NCBI RefSeq assembly: GCF_009026825.1
Contig: NZ_CP045032.1
Location: forward strand, 1,736,001-1,800,000
Length of the DNA stretch: 64,000 nucleotides
Origin: Corynebacterium urogenitale
GTDB taxonomy: Bacteria > Actinomycetota > Actinomycetes > Mycobacteriales > Mycobacteriaceae
Direction of reading: 5' to 3'
Shown here: piece by piece, positions 26,782 through 36,075 of the stretch
How the letters are laid out: each line of letters begins with the position of its first letter
How positions within the stretch are numbered: position 1 is the first letter of the stretch
Program-made: the position numbers and the translations under genes
Notes under the pieces: model-generated
The model's input: only the letters and a program-made list of their open reading frames with translations
Database searches by the model: none
What the model was told of the DNA's origin: nothing

Positions 26782-27959
26782 AGCAGGGCATCGCCCTGGC
26801 CGCCGCCACCACAGAGGGTGACGCCGGTCTTACCGGAACCGCGGCGCGCCAACTCGTGCGCAGCGTGAACAACCAGGCGGGCGCCCGAAGCACCGATTGG
26901 GTGACCCTGGGACACGCCACCACCGTGAATATTGGTCTTCTCTATGTCGTAACCAAGATCCTTCACGGACTGCGCGACCACTGCAGCGAAAGCCTCGTTG
27001 ATCTCAACAAAGTCCAGATCATTCACGGACCACTCGGACTTATCCAGCGCAGCCTGCAGAGCTTGGGATGGCTGGGACAGCAGCGAGGTGGTTGGGCCAG
27101 CAGTCTGACCGTACTCGCCGAGGGTGGCGAGAATCTCCAGACCATTATCCTCCGCGTACTGGCGGGAGGTCAGAACCACTGCAGCAGCACCATCGGAGAT
27201 CTGGGAGGAGGAAGCAGCCGTGATGGTGCCGTCCTTGACGAACGCTGGGCGCAGCTTCGCCAAACCCTCCACGGTGGTCCCCGTGCGCACGCCTTCATCA
27301 GCGGTCACGGTCTTGGTTTCCTTGCGAGTCTTCACCTCAACGGGGATGATCTCGGCGTCGAAGATACCCTCTGCGATCGCAGCCTCAGCGCGCTGGTGGG
27401 ACGCTGCCGCGATCTCGTCCTGCTCCTCGCGGGTCAGGCCGGCTGCCTTCGCATTGTGGTCGGTCTCGAAGCCCATTGCGGTGCCTTCGTTCGGATCGGC
27501 GAGGCCATCGCGCTCCAAGGAATCCTCCAGCTTCAACTCACCAAAGCCCTTGCCCGCGCGCACTCCAGCTGCGATGTGCGGCGCGTTGGACATGGACTCC
27601 TGACCGCCAGCGACGACCACCTGGGCATCGCCCAAGCGAATGAGCCGGGAAGCGTTAATCACCGCATCGAGGCCGGACAGGCACACCTTGTTAATTGTCA
27701 GCGCCGGAACGTTAATGGAGATACCGGCCTTCACCGCAGCCTGCTTGGCCGGGTTCTGGCCGGAGCCTGCCTGCACGACCTGACCCATGAGGACGTAATC
27801 CACTGCATCGGCGGATACCTTCGCGTGCTCCAGTGCACCCTTGATCGCCATGGATCCGAGGTCCACAGCGGAGAAGCCGGACAGGGAGCCGAGCATGCGA
27901 CCCTGCGGCGTGCGCACCGCACCGACAACAACGATGTCCTGTGGAGTTGCTTCAGTCAT
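26769..27959 (-). CDS. Acetyl-CoA acetyltransferase (thiolase)
   Basis: 396 aa thiolase. Active-site Cys93 in INKVCLSGLDA, His353 in GGVSQGHPIGASGAR and Cys383 in LCGGGGQGDA are all present. In this operon it would cleave acetoacetyl-CoA to two acetyl-CoA, the last step of leucine/isovalerate breakdown. Last gene of the minus-strand operon, 67 bp after scoB. The mycobacterial fadD35-scoA-scoB cluster does not normally carry a thiolase at this spot, as far as I recall, so its presence makes the pathway self-contained. Related thiolases acting on longer chains cannot be excluded. Confidence 0.93.
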   Translation of the reverse strand: MTEATPQDIVVVGAVRTPQGRMLGSLSGFSAVDLGSMAIKGALEHAKVSADAVDYVLMGQVVQAGSGQNPAKQAAVKAGISINVPALTINKVCLSGLDAVINASRLIRLGDAQVVVAGGQESMSNAPHIAAGVRAGKGFGELKLEDSLERDGLADPNEGTAMGFETDHNAKAAGLTREEQDEIAAASHQRAEAAIAEGIFDAEIIPVEVKTRKETKTVTADEGVRTGTTVEGLAKLRPAFVKDGTITAASSSQISDGAAAVVLTSRQYAEDNGLEILATLGEYGQTAGPTTSLLSQPSQALQAALDKSEWSVNDLDFVEINEAFAAVVAQSVKDLGYDIEKTNIHGGGVSQGHPIGASGARLVVHAAHELARRGSGKTGVTLCGGGGQGDALLLWR

Positions 27960-28026
27960 TTTTCTCTCTCGAGCCTTTCTCGGGGAAATCTATTGAAGTG
28001 TCTATCTCTTGTGTAGCACGTTCGGT

Positions 28027-28695
28027 CTACAGTGCACTGACGAATGGCGCGTCTGTCTTTTCCGCCACCTGTTCTTCGGTTACACCCGGCGCGAGTTCCA
28101 CGAGCTGCAGTCCATCATCGGTGACGTCGAAAACACAGAGGTCGGTGATGATGCGGTCGACCACGCCCAGACCAGTCAGCGGCAGGCTGATCTCCCGCAG
28201 GATCTTGGATTCGCCGCGCTTATTGCAGTGTTCCATGAGGACAACCACGCGCCGCGCGCCTACGACGAGGTCCATCGCGCCGCCCATGCCCTTGACCATT
28301 TTGCCCGGGATCATCCAGTTGGCAATGTCGCCTTTGGCATTGACTTCCATGGCGCCGAGGATCGCCACGTCGATCTTCCCGGCGCGGATCATGCCGAAAC
28401 TGAGGGCGGAATCGAAGAAGCTGGACCCTGGCAGCGTGGTGACGGTCTCCTTGCCCGCGTTGATGAGGTCCGGGTCCGCCTCCCCGGCCTTCGGGTAGGG
28501 CCCAATCCCCAGCAGCCCATTCTCCGACTGCAGGGTGACGTTGACTCCTTCCGGCACGTAGTTCGGCACGAGGGTCGGCAATCCAATACCGAGATTGACG
28601 TATTGGCCGTCCTTGAGCTCCAGTGCCGCGCGGGCTGCCATGGCTGGGCGGTCCCAGCCGACGGTTGCGGTGTTGTCGGTGGTGTTCTCGCTCAT
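28027..28695 (-). CDS. scoB: 3-oxoacid CoA-transferase subunit B
   Basis: 222 aa. Class I CoA-transferase beta subunit; the catalytic Glu is E58 in [11 protein letters not shown]. Further motifs: [14 protein letters not shown] and [18 protein letters not shown]. With ScoA it moves CoA from succinyl-CoA to acetoacetate (or another 3-oxo or C5 acid). ATG overlaps the scoA stop (ATGA), so the two subunits are translationally coupled. In M. tuberculosis Rv2503c/Rv2504c lie in the equivalent cluster and a role in itaconate activation has been proposed. Confidence 0.94.
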   Translation of the reverse strand: MSENTTDNTATVGWDRPAMAARAALELKDGQYVNLGIGLPTLVPNYVPEGVNVTLQSENGLLGIGPYPKAGEADPDLINAGKETVTTLPGSSFFDSALSFGMIRAGKIDVAILGAMEVNAKGDIANWMIPGKMVKGMGGAMDLVVGARRVVVLMEHCNKRGESKILREISLPLTGLGVVDRIITDLCVFDVTDDGLQLVELAPGVTEEQVAEKTDAPFVSAL

Positions 28696-29462
28696 CGCAC
28701 GGTCTCCTTTTCGATGGCCTTGTCGGCGGCTTGTTCTTCGGTCAGCTTCACGAGGCGGTGGACGAACACTCCGGGCAGGTGGATGTCATCGGCCGCGAGT
28801 TCGCCCACAGGAACGACCTTTTCTGCCTCAACGATGCAGATTTTTCCGCTCATGGCCGCCAGTGGGTTGAAGTTGCGGGCTGTTTCGTGGAAACGCAGGT
28901 TGCCAGATTCATCCGCAACGGCGGCACGCACGAGGGCGTAGTCTGCGACGATCGCCTCCTCCAGCACGTAGGTTTCGCCGCGGATTTCACGGGTTTCCTT
29001 CGCCGGCGAGGAGATTTCCACGTTGCCGTTCGCGTCGTATTTCCAGGGCATTCCGCCGTCGGCGACTACTGTGCCGACGCCAGTGCGGGTGTAGAAAGCA
29101 CCGATGCCGGAACCTCCGGCACGCATGCGTTCCGCGAGGGTTCCCTGTGGCGTGAGCTCCACTTCCAGTTCACCTTCGAGGTATTGGCGGGCGAACTCCT
29201 TGTTTTCGCCGACGTAGGAGGCGATGATGCGTCGCAGTTGACCATTGGCGAGCAGCAGGCCGAGCCCGCGCCCGTCCACACCGGCGTTATTAGAGACTGC
29301 CTCGAGGTCGTTGACGTTTCTGTTCGCCAGTTCGGTCAGCAGGATGTGTGGGATTCCGCAGACTCCGAAACCACCGACCGCGAGGGTCGCGCCACTGGGG
29401 ATATCGTCGACTGCGTCCGCCGCATTCATCAGCTTGGAATGCCCAACTGTTGAGGTAGACAT
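28692..29462 (-). CDS. scoA: 3-oxoacid CoA-transferase subunit A
   Basis: 256 aa. Alpha-subunit motifs: [17 protein letters not shown] near the N-terminus, [37 protein letters not shown] and the [16 protein letters not shown] region. Start at 29462 ([12 protein letters not shown]) has GAAAGG about 12 nt upstream; an extended frame upstream lacks similarity. Overlaps scoB by 4 bp. Partner in acetoacetate activation after HMG-CoA cleavage. Confidence 0.94.
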   Translation of the reverse strand: MSTSTVGHSKLMNAADAVDDIPSGATLAVGGFGVCGIPHILLTELANRNVNDLEAVSNNAGVDGRGLGLLLANGQLRRIIASYVGENKEFARQYLEGELEVELTPQGTLAERMRAGGSGIGAFYTRTGVGTVVADGGMPWKYDANGNVEISSPAKETREIRGETYVLEEAIVADYALVRAAVADESGNLRFHETARNFNPLAAMSGKICIVEAEKVVPVGELAADDIHLPGVFVHRLVKLTEEQAADKAIEKETVR

Positions 29463-29502
29463 ACTCAGATCTTGCCTTTCGTAGTTACCGGTTACTCGTG
29501 AA

Positions 29503-31206
29503 TTACTTCTTCTCGAAGAGGCCAAGAATCTCGATGGCCTTTTCTCGCATTTCGACCTTCCGCACCTTGCCGGACAGCGTCATTGGGTACTCGTCAACGA
29601 CGTGCACGTACCGTGGCACCTTGTGGCGAGCCAGGTGGCCCTCAGCGAACTTCTTGATGGACTCTGCGGTGACGGGTTCGCAGCCATCGTTCATGATGAT
29701 CCACGCCATGAGTTCCTCACCGTATTTCTCGTCTGGAACGCCAATGACCTGCGCATCCGAGATGTCTGGGTGGGTGTAGAGGAACTCCTCAATCTCACGC
29801 GGGTAGAGGTTTTCGCCACCGCGGATAACCATGTCCTTGATGCGTCCGGTGATCATCACATAGCCGTCCTCGTCCATCATCGCGAGGTCGCCGGTGTGCA
29901 TCCAGCCGTCGTCGTCGATAGCTTCTTCGGTCTTGACCGGCATGTCCCAGTAGCCGCGCATCACGGAGTAGCCGCGGATGAGGATCTCGCCCTGCTCACC
30001 GCGTGGGAGGATATTGCCTTCGCGATCCACAATTTTTGCCTCGATGTGAGCACTGGTCCTGCCCACGGTTTCGACGCGCTTCTCCACCGGATCATTGGGC
30101 ATCGTCTGGTGGTTCACCGGGGAGGTTTCAGTCATGCCGTAGCAAATGGACACTTCGGTCATGCCCATGGTCTCCATGACCTCGCGCATGGTCTTCGTCG
30201 GACAGGACGTTCCGGCCATAATGCCGGTGCGCAAGTTGGACAGGTCGTACTTGCCTGCGGATTTCTCCGCCAGCTCATGGAGCTCGGCGATGAACATCGT
30301 CGGCACGCCGTAGAGCGAGGTGGCTTGGCCATGGTGCACGGCCTCCAACGCGGAGGTCGGGGTAAAGGAAGGACCCGGGATGATCGTGGTGGCACCGTGG
30401 CTGAAGGCCGCAATGTTACCCATCACCATGCCGAAGCAGTGGAAGAACGGTACAGGGATGACCACGCGATCCTGGTCGGTGTAGTTGATTGTCTCGCCCA
30501 CGAAGTAGCCGTTGTTGAGGATATTTCGGTGGGTCAGCGTCGCACCCTTGGCCAGGCCCGTGGTGCCGGAGGTGTACTGGATGTTGATGGGATCATTCGG
30601 CTCCAGCTCCTCGCGCACCGGGTTGAGATCCAGGATCGCATGGTTGGACAGCTCATTCCACCGTTCGGAGCCGAAGAAGATGGTCTCGCGGTAGTTGTCA
30701 TCGAACTGGTGCTCCGTGGTCTTGATCATCGCACGGTAATTGGAATCCTTGAAGCGTCCGGCAGAGAACAGAGCCTTGATTCCCGCTTGGTTCATCACGT
30801 AGTTAAGCTCGCGGATGCGATAGGTGGGGTTGATGCAAACCAGAATCGCACCGATCTCCGCGGTTGCATACTGCACAATGGACCATTCCCAGCGATTGGG
30901 CGACCAGATGCCGATGCGGTCGCCCTTGCGGTAACCCGCCGCATGCAGTCCCGAAGCCAAGCGCTGCACCTTGCGATGGAACTCTTGGTAGGTCATGTGG
31001 ATATCACCGTGGAGATCGACGATCGCCTCATTCTCCGGGTATTTCGCCACGATTCGTGCCAGGTTTTGCCCCAGTGTTTCCTCCAGTAGAGGCACGTCGG
31101 TCGGGCCTTTGGCATAGCTGAGCTTCTCAATGCCCTCGATCGTCGATGGGTCGCTCAACGGGCGGTCCGGTGTGAAGTCCTGCAGTGGCTTAGCGTGAGG
31201 GGTCAT
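29503..31206 (-). CDS. fadD35: Acyl-CoA synthetase, FadD35-like
   Basis: 567 aa adenylate-forming enzyme. P-loop-like YTSGTTGLAKGATLTHRN, A5/A8 motifs YGMTETSPVNHQT and GWMHTGDLAMMDEDGY, hinge GRIKDMVIRGGENLYPREIEEFL, and a C-terminal Lys in LSGKVRKVEM. Makes acyl-CoA from free acid, ATP and CoA. Its position between scoA and citE and the mycobacterial parallel (fadD35) suggest a short branched substrate such as isovalerate; a medium-chain fatty acid is possible. AGGAG precedes the ATG. Confidence 0.92.
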   Translation of the reverse strand: MTPHAKPLQDFTPDRPLSDPSTIEGIEKLSYAKGPTDVPLLEETLGQNLARIVAKYPENEAIVDLHGDIHMTYQEFHRKVQRLASGLHAAGYRKGDRIGIWSPNRWEWSIVQYATAEIGAILVCINPTYRIRELNYVMNQAGIKALFSAGRFKDSNYRAMIKTTEHQFDDNYRETIFFGSERWNELSNHAILDLNPVREELEPNDPINIQYTSGTTGLAKGATLTHRNILNNGYFVGETINYTDQDRVVIPVPFFHCFGMVMGNIAAFSHGATTIIPGPSFTPTSALEAVHHGQATSLYGVPTMFIAELHELAEKSAGKYDLSNLRTGIMAGTSCPTKTMREVMETMGMTEVSICYGMTETSPVNHQTMPNDPVEKRVETVGRTSAHIEAKIVDREGNILPRGEQGEILIRGYSVMRGYWDMPVKTEEAIDDDGWMHTGDLAMMDEDGYVMITGRIKDMVIRGGENLYPREIEEFLYTHPDISDAQVIGVPDEKYGEELMAWIIMNDGCEPVTAESIKKFAEGHLARHKVPRYVHVVDEYPMTLSGKVRKVEMREKAIEILGLFEKK

Positions 31207-31301
31207 GGTGATCTCCTTTGCTTAAAGGAATGAAAAGGGAAGCGGGATTAGAGAGTTCTCAGTGGATATCGGGTGAAGTTCCAGGGACTCGGGTGACGTT
31301 T

Positions 31302-32186
31302 TCAGGAGCGCGTTTCCGCGTTTGCATCCGGCCTGCGGGCGAGGATGACCTCAGCCTGACGCAGCAGTGGCGCGTCGATCATTTGGCCATCGACGGCGAA
31401 AGCGCCGGAGTTTTCCGCTGCACCTTCAGCCACCTTCTTGGCCCACGTGAGTTGTTCCTCCGTGGGGCTGTACGCCTCCCGGATCGCGGGGACGAGGCCC
31501 GGATGGATGGACACCGTGGCAGCGAAGCCACTGGCCGCAGCATCCACTGCCTCGGCTCGTGCGCCTTCAACGTCCGCGGTATCCGCGTGGATGGAATCCA
31601 GCGCAACCTTGCCAGCCGCCGCTGCGTGGAGCAGCACCTGTGCGCGGGTCAATCGCGGCACCTCGCGGTATCCGCCCGGCTGGCCGGATACGCCACCACC
31701 ATTGGTCGGCAGCTCGTCCACTCCGTAACGGGAGGACGTGCCGCCCAGAGCGGCCGTGAGGTCCTCCGCACCCCAGAACAGAGCCACGACCTGCGGGTGA
31801 TTCGCTACCTCCTCGAGGCACAGCACGCCCTTGGGAGTCTCGATCAATGCAATGATCTGCCAGTCACCGGTCTCGGGGCTGGTGGCGTCGAAAATGCTCA
31901 GATCTTCCGACTTCGGCACCATGACCTGGGTGAATGGGCTCGCCTCGACGGCGGCCACGTCCAAGTCGAAGTCGGCAGATCCCGGCGGGTTGATACGGAC
32001 GATGGTGCGGGCTGGGTCGAGCTCGCAGGCCTTGATGTTCTCGCGCGCCTGCGGGCGGTTCTCGGCTCGGCAGCCATCCTCCAGATCGAGGATCACCATG
32101 TCCGAACGCTGCGCGGCCTTAGCGAATCTCTCTGGCCGATCCGCCGGGGCAAAAAGGAGCCCTGGTCCTGCAGGAATCCATGCCAT
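31302..32186 (-). CDS. citE: CitE-like 3-hydroxyacyl-CoA lyase (HpcH/HpaI family)
   Basis: 294 aa TIM-barrel lyase. Metal and substrate motifs: GPGLLFAPADRPERFAKA, SDMVILDLEDGC, TIVRINPPGSADFDLD, VMVPKSEDL and IALIETPKGVL. A stand-alone CitE without citrate lyase alpha/gamma subunits. The mycobacterial counterpart Rv2498c is a bifunctional beta-hydroxyacyl-CoA lyase acting on HMG-CoA (leucine) and citramalyl-CoA (itaconate), which fits this operon. The stop lies 95 bp before the fadD start; maoC is 6 bp upstream. Confidence 0.92.
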   Translation of the reverse strand: MAWIPAGPGLLFAPADRPERFAKAAQRSDMVILDLEDGCRAENRPQARENIKACELDPARTIVRINPPGSADFDLDVAAVEASPFTQVMVPKSEDLSIFDATSPETGDWQIIALIETPKGVLCLEEVANHPQVVALFWGAEDLTAALGGTSSRYGVDELPTNGGGVSGQPGGYREVPRLTRAQVLLHAAAAGKVALDSIHADTADVEGARAEAVDAAASGFAATVSIHPGLVPAIREAYSPTEEQLTWAKKVAEGAAENSGAFAVDGQMIDAPLLRQAEVILARRPDANAETRS

Positions 32187-32192
32187 GATGTC

Positions 32193-32711
32193 TTAGGCCT
32201 CCCCTGCTGCAGACTCTTCTGCAGGGCGGCACTGCATCATCGTCGAACGAGTGGCAACGCATACCACGTCACCATGCTGATTGCGGCCGATGTGCTTGAG
32301 TTCCACGATGCCCTGGTTCGGGCGCGACTTGGAAAGGCGCTTGCCCACACACGTGGTCTCCGTGTACAGGGTGTCGCCGTGGAACATCGGCGCCGGAAAT
32401 GACACTTCAGAAAATCCCAGGTTCGCCACAATGGTGCCGAGTGTCAGCTGGCTGACGGACAACCCCACCACCGTGGACAGTGTGAACATGGAGTTCACCA
32501 ACCTCTCGCCCTTGAATCCAGGCTGCTCAGCAGCCCAGGCTGCATCCAGGTGCAAAGGTTGCGTGTTCATCGTCTGGGTGGTGAACAAGGTGTTATCCGC
32601 CTCCGTGACCGTGCGGCCCGGCTGGTGCAAGTAGGTCACGCCCTCCTCAAATTCCTCGAACCAGAGCCCGCGCTGGAGGATCTTCTTGGTCTCCGTGTTG
32701 TTCTCAGTCAT
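32193..32711 (-). CDS. maoC: MaoC-like acyl-CoA hydratase
   Basis: 172 aa hotdog-fold hydratase. Start at ATG 32711 (MTENNTETKK) with GGAAAGG upstream; a longer open frame upstream overlaps fadE and is not real. Motifs: GRTVTEADNTLFTTQTMNTQPLHLDA (the catalytic Asp/His region) and FPAPMFHGDTLYTETTCVGKR. Predicted to hydrate 3-methylglutaconyl-CoA to HMG-CoA or itaconyl-CoA to citramalyl-CoA, as proposed for Rv2499c. Between fadE (38 bp) and citE (6 bp). Confidence 0.92.
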   Translation of the reverse strand: MTENNTETKKILQRGLWFEEFEEGVTYLHQPGRTVTEADNTLFTTQTMNTQPLHLDAAWAAEQPGFKGERLVNSMFTLSTVVGLSVSQLTLGTIVANLGFSEVSFPAPMFHGDTLYTETTCVGKRLSKSRPNQGIVELKHIGRNQHGDVVCVATRSTMMQCRPAEESAAGEA

Positions 32712-32749
32712 GGTGATGCCTTTCCGTGTCCGTTGAGTCCGTGCCCTTG

Positions 32750-33895
32750 TTAGATGCCCAGGGAGCGGGCGATGAGCATCTGCTGCACCTCGGTGGTGCC
32801 CTCGCCGATCTCTAGGATCTTGGAATCGCGGTAGTGGCGGGCCACACGGTATTCGTTCATGAAGCCGTAGCCGCCGTGGATCTGTGTGGCGTCCCGGGCG
32901 TTGTCCATTGCCGCCTCGGAGGAGATCATCTTCGCGATGGAGGCTTCCTTGGAGAAGTTCTCGCCGGCGAGCATCTTCTCCGCCGCGGCGTGCCACGCCT
33001 GACGTGCACTCCAGGCGCGGGCTTCCATGCGGGCTATCTTGAAGGAGATGGCCTGGTATTCGGAGATAGCTTTGCCGAAGGACGTGCGCTCCTTCGCGTA
33101 GCGAACGCATTCATCCACACAGCCCTGCGCGGCACCGGTTGCCAGGGCAGCGATGGCGACGCGCCCCTCGTCCAGGATGGAAAGGAATTGAGCGAAGCCG
33201 CGACCACGCTTTCCAAGGAGGTTCTCCTTCGGCACACGCGCGTCGTTGAACGTCAGCGGGTGCGTATCGGAGGCGTTCCAGCCGACCTTGTTGTACTGCG
33301 GCTCGGCGGTGAAGCCTGGGGTGCCGGAAGGAATGATGATGCAGGAGATTTCCTTCTTGCCGTTCTCACGGGTGCCGGTGACCGCGGTGGCGGTGACCAG
33401 CTTGGTGATGTCGGTGCCGGAGTTGGTGATGAACTGCTTGTTGCCGTTGACGACCCACTCGTCGCCGTCTTCCTTGGCGGTGGTCTTGGTGCCACCAGCG
33501 TCGGAGCCCGCGTCCGGCTCGGTCAGGCCGAATCCCGCTAGAGCCTTGCCTGCCACGAGATCCGGCAGGTACTTCTGCTTCTGTTCCTCGGTGCCGAAGC
33601 GGTAGATGGGCATGATGCCCAGGGACACGGCAGCTTCGAGCGTGATGGCCACCGACTGATCTACGCGGGCGAGTTCTTCCAGTGCCACTCCGAGGGCCAT
33701 GTAGTCGCCGCCCATGCCGCCGTATTCTTCGCTGATCGGCAGGCCGAACAGGCCCATCTCGCCCATCTGGCTGACGATTTCGTAGGGGAAGGTGTGCTCA
33801 CGGTCGTGCTTCTCGGCGACCGGGTCCACCACCTCATTGGCGAACTGTTCTACTCCGTGGCGCAGTTCTTCGAGTTCTGGAGTCAGGATTCCCAT
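32750..33895 (-). CDS. fadE19: Acyl-CoA dehydrogenase, isovaleryl-CoA type
   Basis: 381 aa flavoprotein. Signatures: KALAGFGLTEPDAGSDAGGTKTTA (FAD/substrate region), DEWVVNGNKQFITNSG, RDATQIHGGYGFMNEYRVARHYRD with the C-terminal ACAD signature. AGAGGA before ATG 33895. Predicted to oxidise isovaleryl-CoA to 3-methylcrotonyl-CoA, the substrate of the carboxylase encoded just upstream. Orthologous position to mycobacterial fadE19. Electrons would pass to ETF, not encoded here. Confidence 0.92.
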   Translation of the reverse strand: MGILTPELEELRHGVEQFANEVVDPVAEKHDREHTFPYEIVSQMGEMGLFGLPISEEYGGMGGDYMALGVALEELARVDQSVAITLEAAVSLGIMPIYRFGTEEQKQKYLPDLVAGKALAGFGLTEPDAGSDAGGTKTTAKEDGDEWVVNGNKQFITNSGTDITKLVTATAVTGTRENGKKEISCIIIPSGTPGFTAEPQYNKVGWNASDTHPLTFNDARVPKENLLGKRGRGFAQFLSILDEGRVAIAALATGAAQGCVDECVRYAKERTSFGKAISEYQAISFKIARMEARAWSARQAWHAAAEKMLAGENFSKEASIAKMISSEAAMDNARDATQIHGGYGFMNEYRVARHYRDSKILEIGEGTTEVQQMLIARSLGI

Positions 33896-33961
33896 GGTGT
33901 GTCCTCTTTTCTGAATGTTGGGTCTAGGGGTGTTGGTGTTGCGCGAAAAGTTTGGGTCGGA

Positions 33962-36025
33962 TTAGCCGTCTTCGTGTTCGACGACGTCAGCAAGCACCGC
34001 GCCGGACTCGACCTTCTCACCGACAGCGACGTGCACGGTGACGGTGCCCGGCACCGCGGCCGTCAGTGTGTGCTCCATCTTCATGGCCTCGATAACGAGC
34101 ACGGCTTGGCCTGCGGTGACCTCTGATCCGGATTCGGCATCGATGGCGATGACTGTGCCCGGCATCGGGCTGGTGATGGCACCATCGCCCTCGGCGGCAG
34201 CGGCGAGCGCTGCGGCGCGTGAGACCTGGTCGATCGCGTAGGTGCCCGAAGGCCCGCTGACGTGGCTGTGGCCACGGGTGCGGGAGGTGGTGACGGTCCA
34301 GTGTTCGGCTGGATTGTCATCAATGCCCGCGTGGTAGTCGGTTGTACTTCCCGAGCTTTCACGATCCAGCAGATCCAGCTGGAGGGATGTGACCTCGGGA
34401 GTCTCGTCGGAACCGCGCTCCACAATGGTGGAGACCGTGACGTTCCATGATTGCCCGTCAACAGCCGTAGCCGACACCGTGACTTCACGGACGTCAGTGC
34501 CGTCGGTGAGGATGGCGCGGATCGGGGCTGGAGCCCGCCCGGCGCGCCAGCCGTCTGCCGCGGTCCACGCCCGCCCCAAGGTACTGCTGGTGGCTGCACT
34601 GCGCGTCGCGCGATCCAGGGCCGCCAGGGCGAAGGCGGCAGGAGGGGTTGCCGGGTCGGCGTAGTCATCGCTAATGCGGTCGAGCAGCCCCGTGTCCAGT
34701 TCGCCTGCGATTACCTCGGGTCGGGTCACCAAGAATCGGTTGAAATTCACGTTGGTGACCAAACCGTCCACCACCATCGCGGACAGGGCCTCATCCAGAC
34801 GCTGCAGCGCCTGTTCACGATCGTGTCCCCAGGTGATGATCTTCGCCAGCATCGGGTCATAGTCGGAGCCGATGTGCTGGCCCTCGCGGACGCCGGAGTC
34901 CACGCGGACTCCCGCCCCGGTTGGCCAGGACAGGGACTCGATGGTGCCGCCGGTTGGCAGGAAGCCGCCGGCTGCATCCTCTGCGTACACGCGAGCTTCG
35001 ACGGAGTGGCCGGTGAGCGTGATCTCCTCCTGGCGCAGCGGAAGTTCCTCCCCCTGCGCCACGCGAATCTGCCATTCGACGAGGTCGACGCCGGTGACCA
35101 GCTCGGTGACTGGGTGCTCCACCTGCAAACGGGTGTTCATCTCCATGAAGAAGAAGCGCTCCGGCTGCTTGGCGGAGACAATGAACTCCACGGTGCCGGC
35201 GCCCCGGTAGCCGCACGCGCGAGCTGCATCGCACGCGGCCTCGCCGATCTCCTGACGAGTGGCGGCATCCAGCAATGCCGACGGCGCTTCCTCAATCACT
35301 TTCTGGTGACGGCGCTGGAGGGAGCATTCGCGTTCGCCAAAGTGAATCACGTTGCCGTGGGAGTCAGCGACGATCTGCACCTCGATGTGGCGCGGGGTAT
35401 CCACGAAGTGTTCGAGGAAGAGGGTGTCATCGCCGAAGGAGGAGGCCGCCTCGCGTCGGGCGGATACCAGGGCCTGGGGTAGAGCCTCTGGGGTATCCAC
35501 GCGATGCATACCCTTGCCGCCACCACCCGCCGATGGCTTGATCAGCACTGGGAAACCGATCTCCGGCGCGGCGTCGATAATTTCCTGATCCGTCAGACCC
35601 GGCCGGGAGATGCCTGGAACGGTCGGGACGTCACGAGATTCCACAGTGGAACGGGCGGTAATCTTATCGCCCATCTTCTCAATCGCGGAGGCCGGCGGGC
35701 CGATGAAGATGATGCCCTCATCCTCGCAGCGCTGAGCGAATTCAGCATTTTCGGAGAGGAAGCCATAGCCCGGGTGGATCGCCTCGGCTCCGGAGCTCTT
35801 CGCTGCAGCGATGACCTTCTCAATATCGAGGTAGGACTGCGCCGCAGCGGCTGGGCCCACGTGTACGGCTTTATCAGCAAGCTTCACGTGCGGGGCGTGG
35901 CGGTCGGCGTCGGAATAAATGGCGACGGCCTTCATGCTCATCGCATGCACGGTCTTCATGACGCGGACCGCAATTTCACCGCGGTTGGCGATGAGGACGG
36001 TGCCGAATTTCTTGGGTGAGTTCAC
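33962..36025 (-). CDS. accA1: Acyl-CoA carboxylase alpha subunit (biotin carboxylase + BCCP), methylcrotonyl-CoA type
   Basis: 687 aa. Biotin carboxylase domain (1-450): VLIANRGEIAVRVM, ATP-binding KPSAGGGGKGMHRV and EMNTRLQVEHPVTE. The C-terminal BCCP domain has the biotinyl Lys649 in VIEAMKMEH. GTG start. With AccD1 it forms 3-methylcrotonyl-CoA carboxylase, as shown for M. tuberculosis AccA1-AccD1. The spacer domain between the two is poorly conserved, as usual. The rest of the operon matches this function rather than propionyl- or acetyl-CoA carboxylase. Confidence 0.93.
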   Translation of the reverse strand: MNSPKKFGTVLIANRGEIAVRVMKTVHAMSMKAVAIYSDADRHAPHVKLADKAVHVGPAAAAQSYLDIEKVIAAAKSSGAEAIHPGYGFLSENAEFAQRCEDEGIIFIGPPASAIEKMGDKITARSTVESRDVPTVPGISRPGLTDQEIIDAAPEIGFPVLIKPSAGGGGKGMHRVDTPEALPQALVSARREAASSFGDDTLFLEHFVDTPRHIEVQIVADSHGNVIHFGERECSLQRRHQKVIEEAPSALLDAATRQEIGEAACDAARACGYRGAGTVEFIVSAKQPERFFFMEMNTRLQVEHPVTELVTGVDLVEWQIRVAQGEELPLRQEEITLTGHSVEARVYAEDAAGGFLPTGGTIESLSWPTGAGVRVDSGVREGQHIGSDYDPMLAKIITWGHDREQALQRLDEALSAMVVDGLVTNVNFNRFLVTRPEVIAGELDTGLLDRISDDYADPATPPAAFALAALDRATRSAATSSTLGRAWTAADGWRAGRAPAPIRAILTDGTDVREVTVSATAVDGQSWNVTVSTIVERGSDETPEVTSLQLDLLDRESSGSTTDYHAGIDDNPAEHWTVTTSRTRGHSHVSGPSGTYAIDQVSRAAALAAAAEGDGAITSPMPGTVIAIDAESGSEVTAGQAVLVIEAMKMEHTLTAAVPGTVTVHVAVGEKVESGAVLADVVEHEDG

Positions 36026-36075
36026 TTGGTTGTCACACTTTCTTCTATCAATTCTTCGCGTCGATCTATCAGCGG

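Noticed and set aside
26856..28016. Long open frame on the plus strand antisense to the thiolase gene
   Set aside because: It mirrors the thiolase coding region, lacks a ribosome binding site, has a His/Gly/Leu-rich non-globular composition, and no family similarity. High-GC coding DNA commonly leaves such antisense frames.
29602..31089. 495-codon plus-strand frame antisense to the acyl-CoA synthetase
   Set aside because: Antisense shadow of a clear FadD; composition (His, Val, Asp, Gly rich) is typical of reverse-complement coding DNA.
32712..33110. N-terminal extension of the maoC frame into fadE
   Set aside because: The extended part overlaps most of the fadE 3' end in another frame and is Arg/His/Pro-rich; the ATG at 32711 has a good ribosome binding site.
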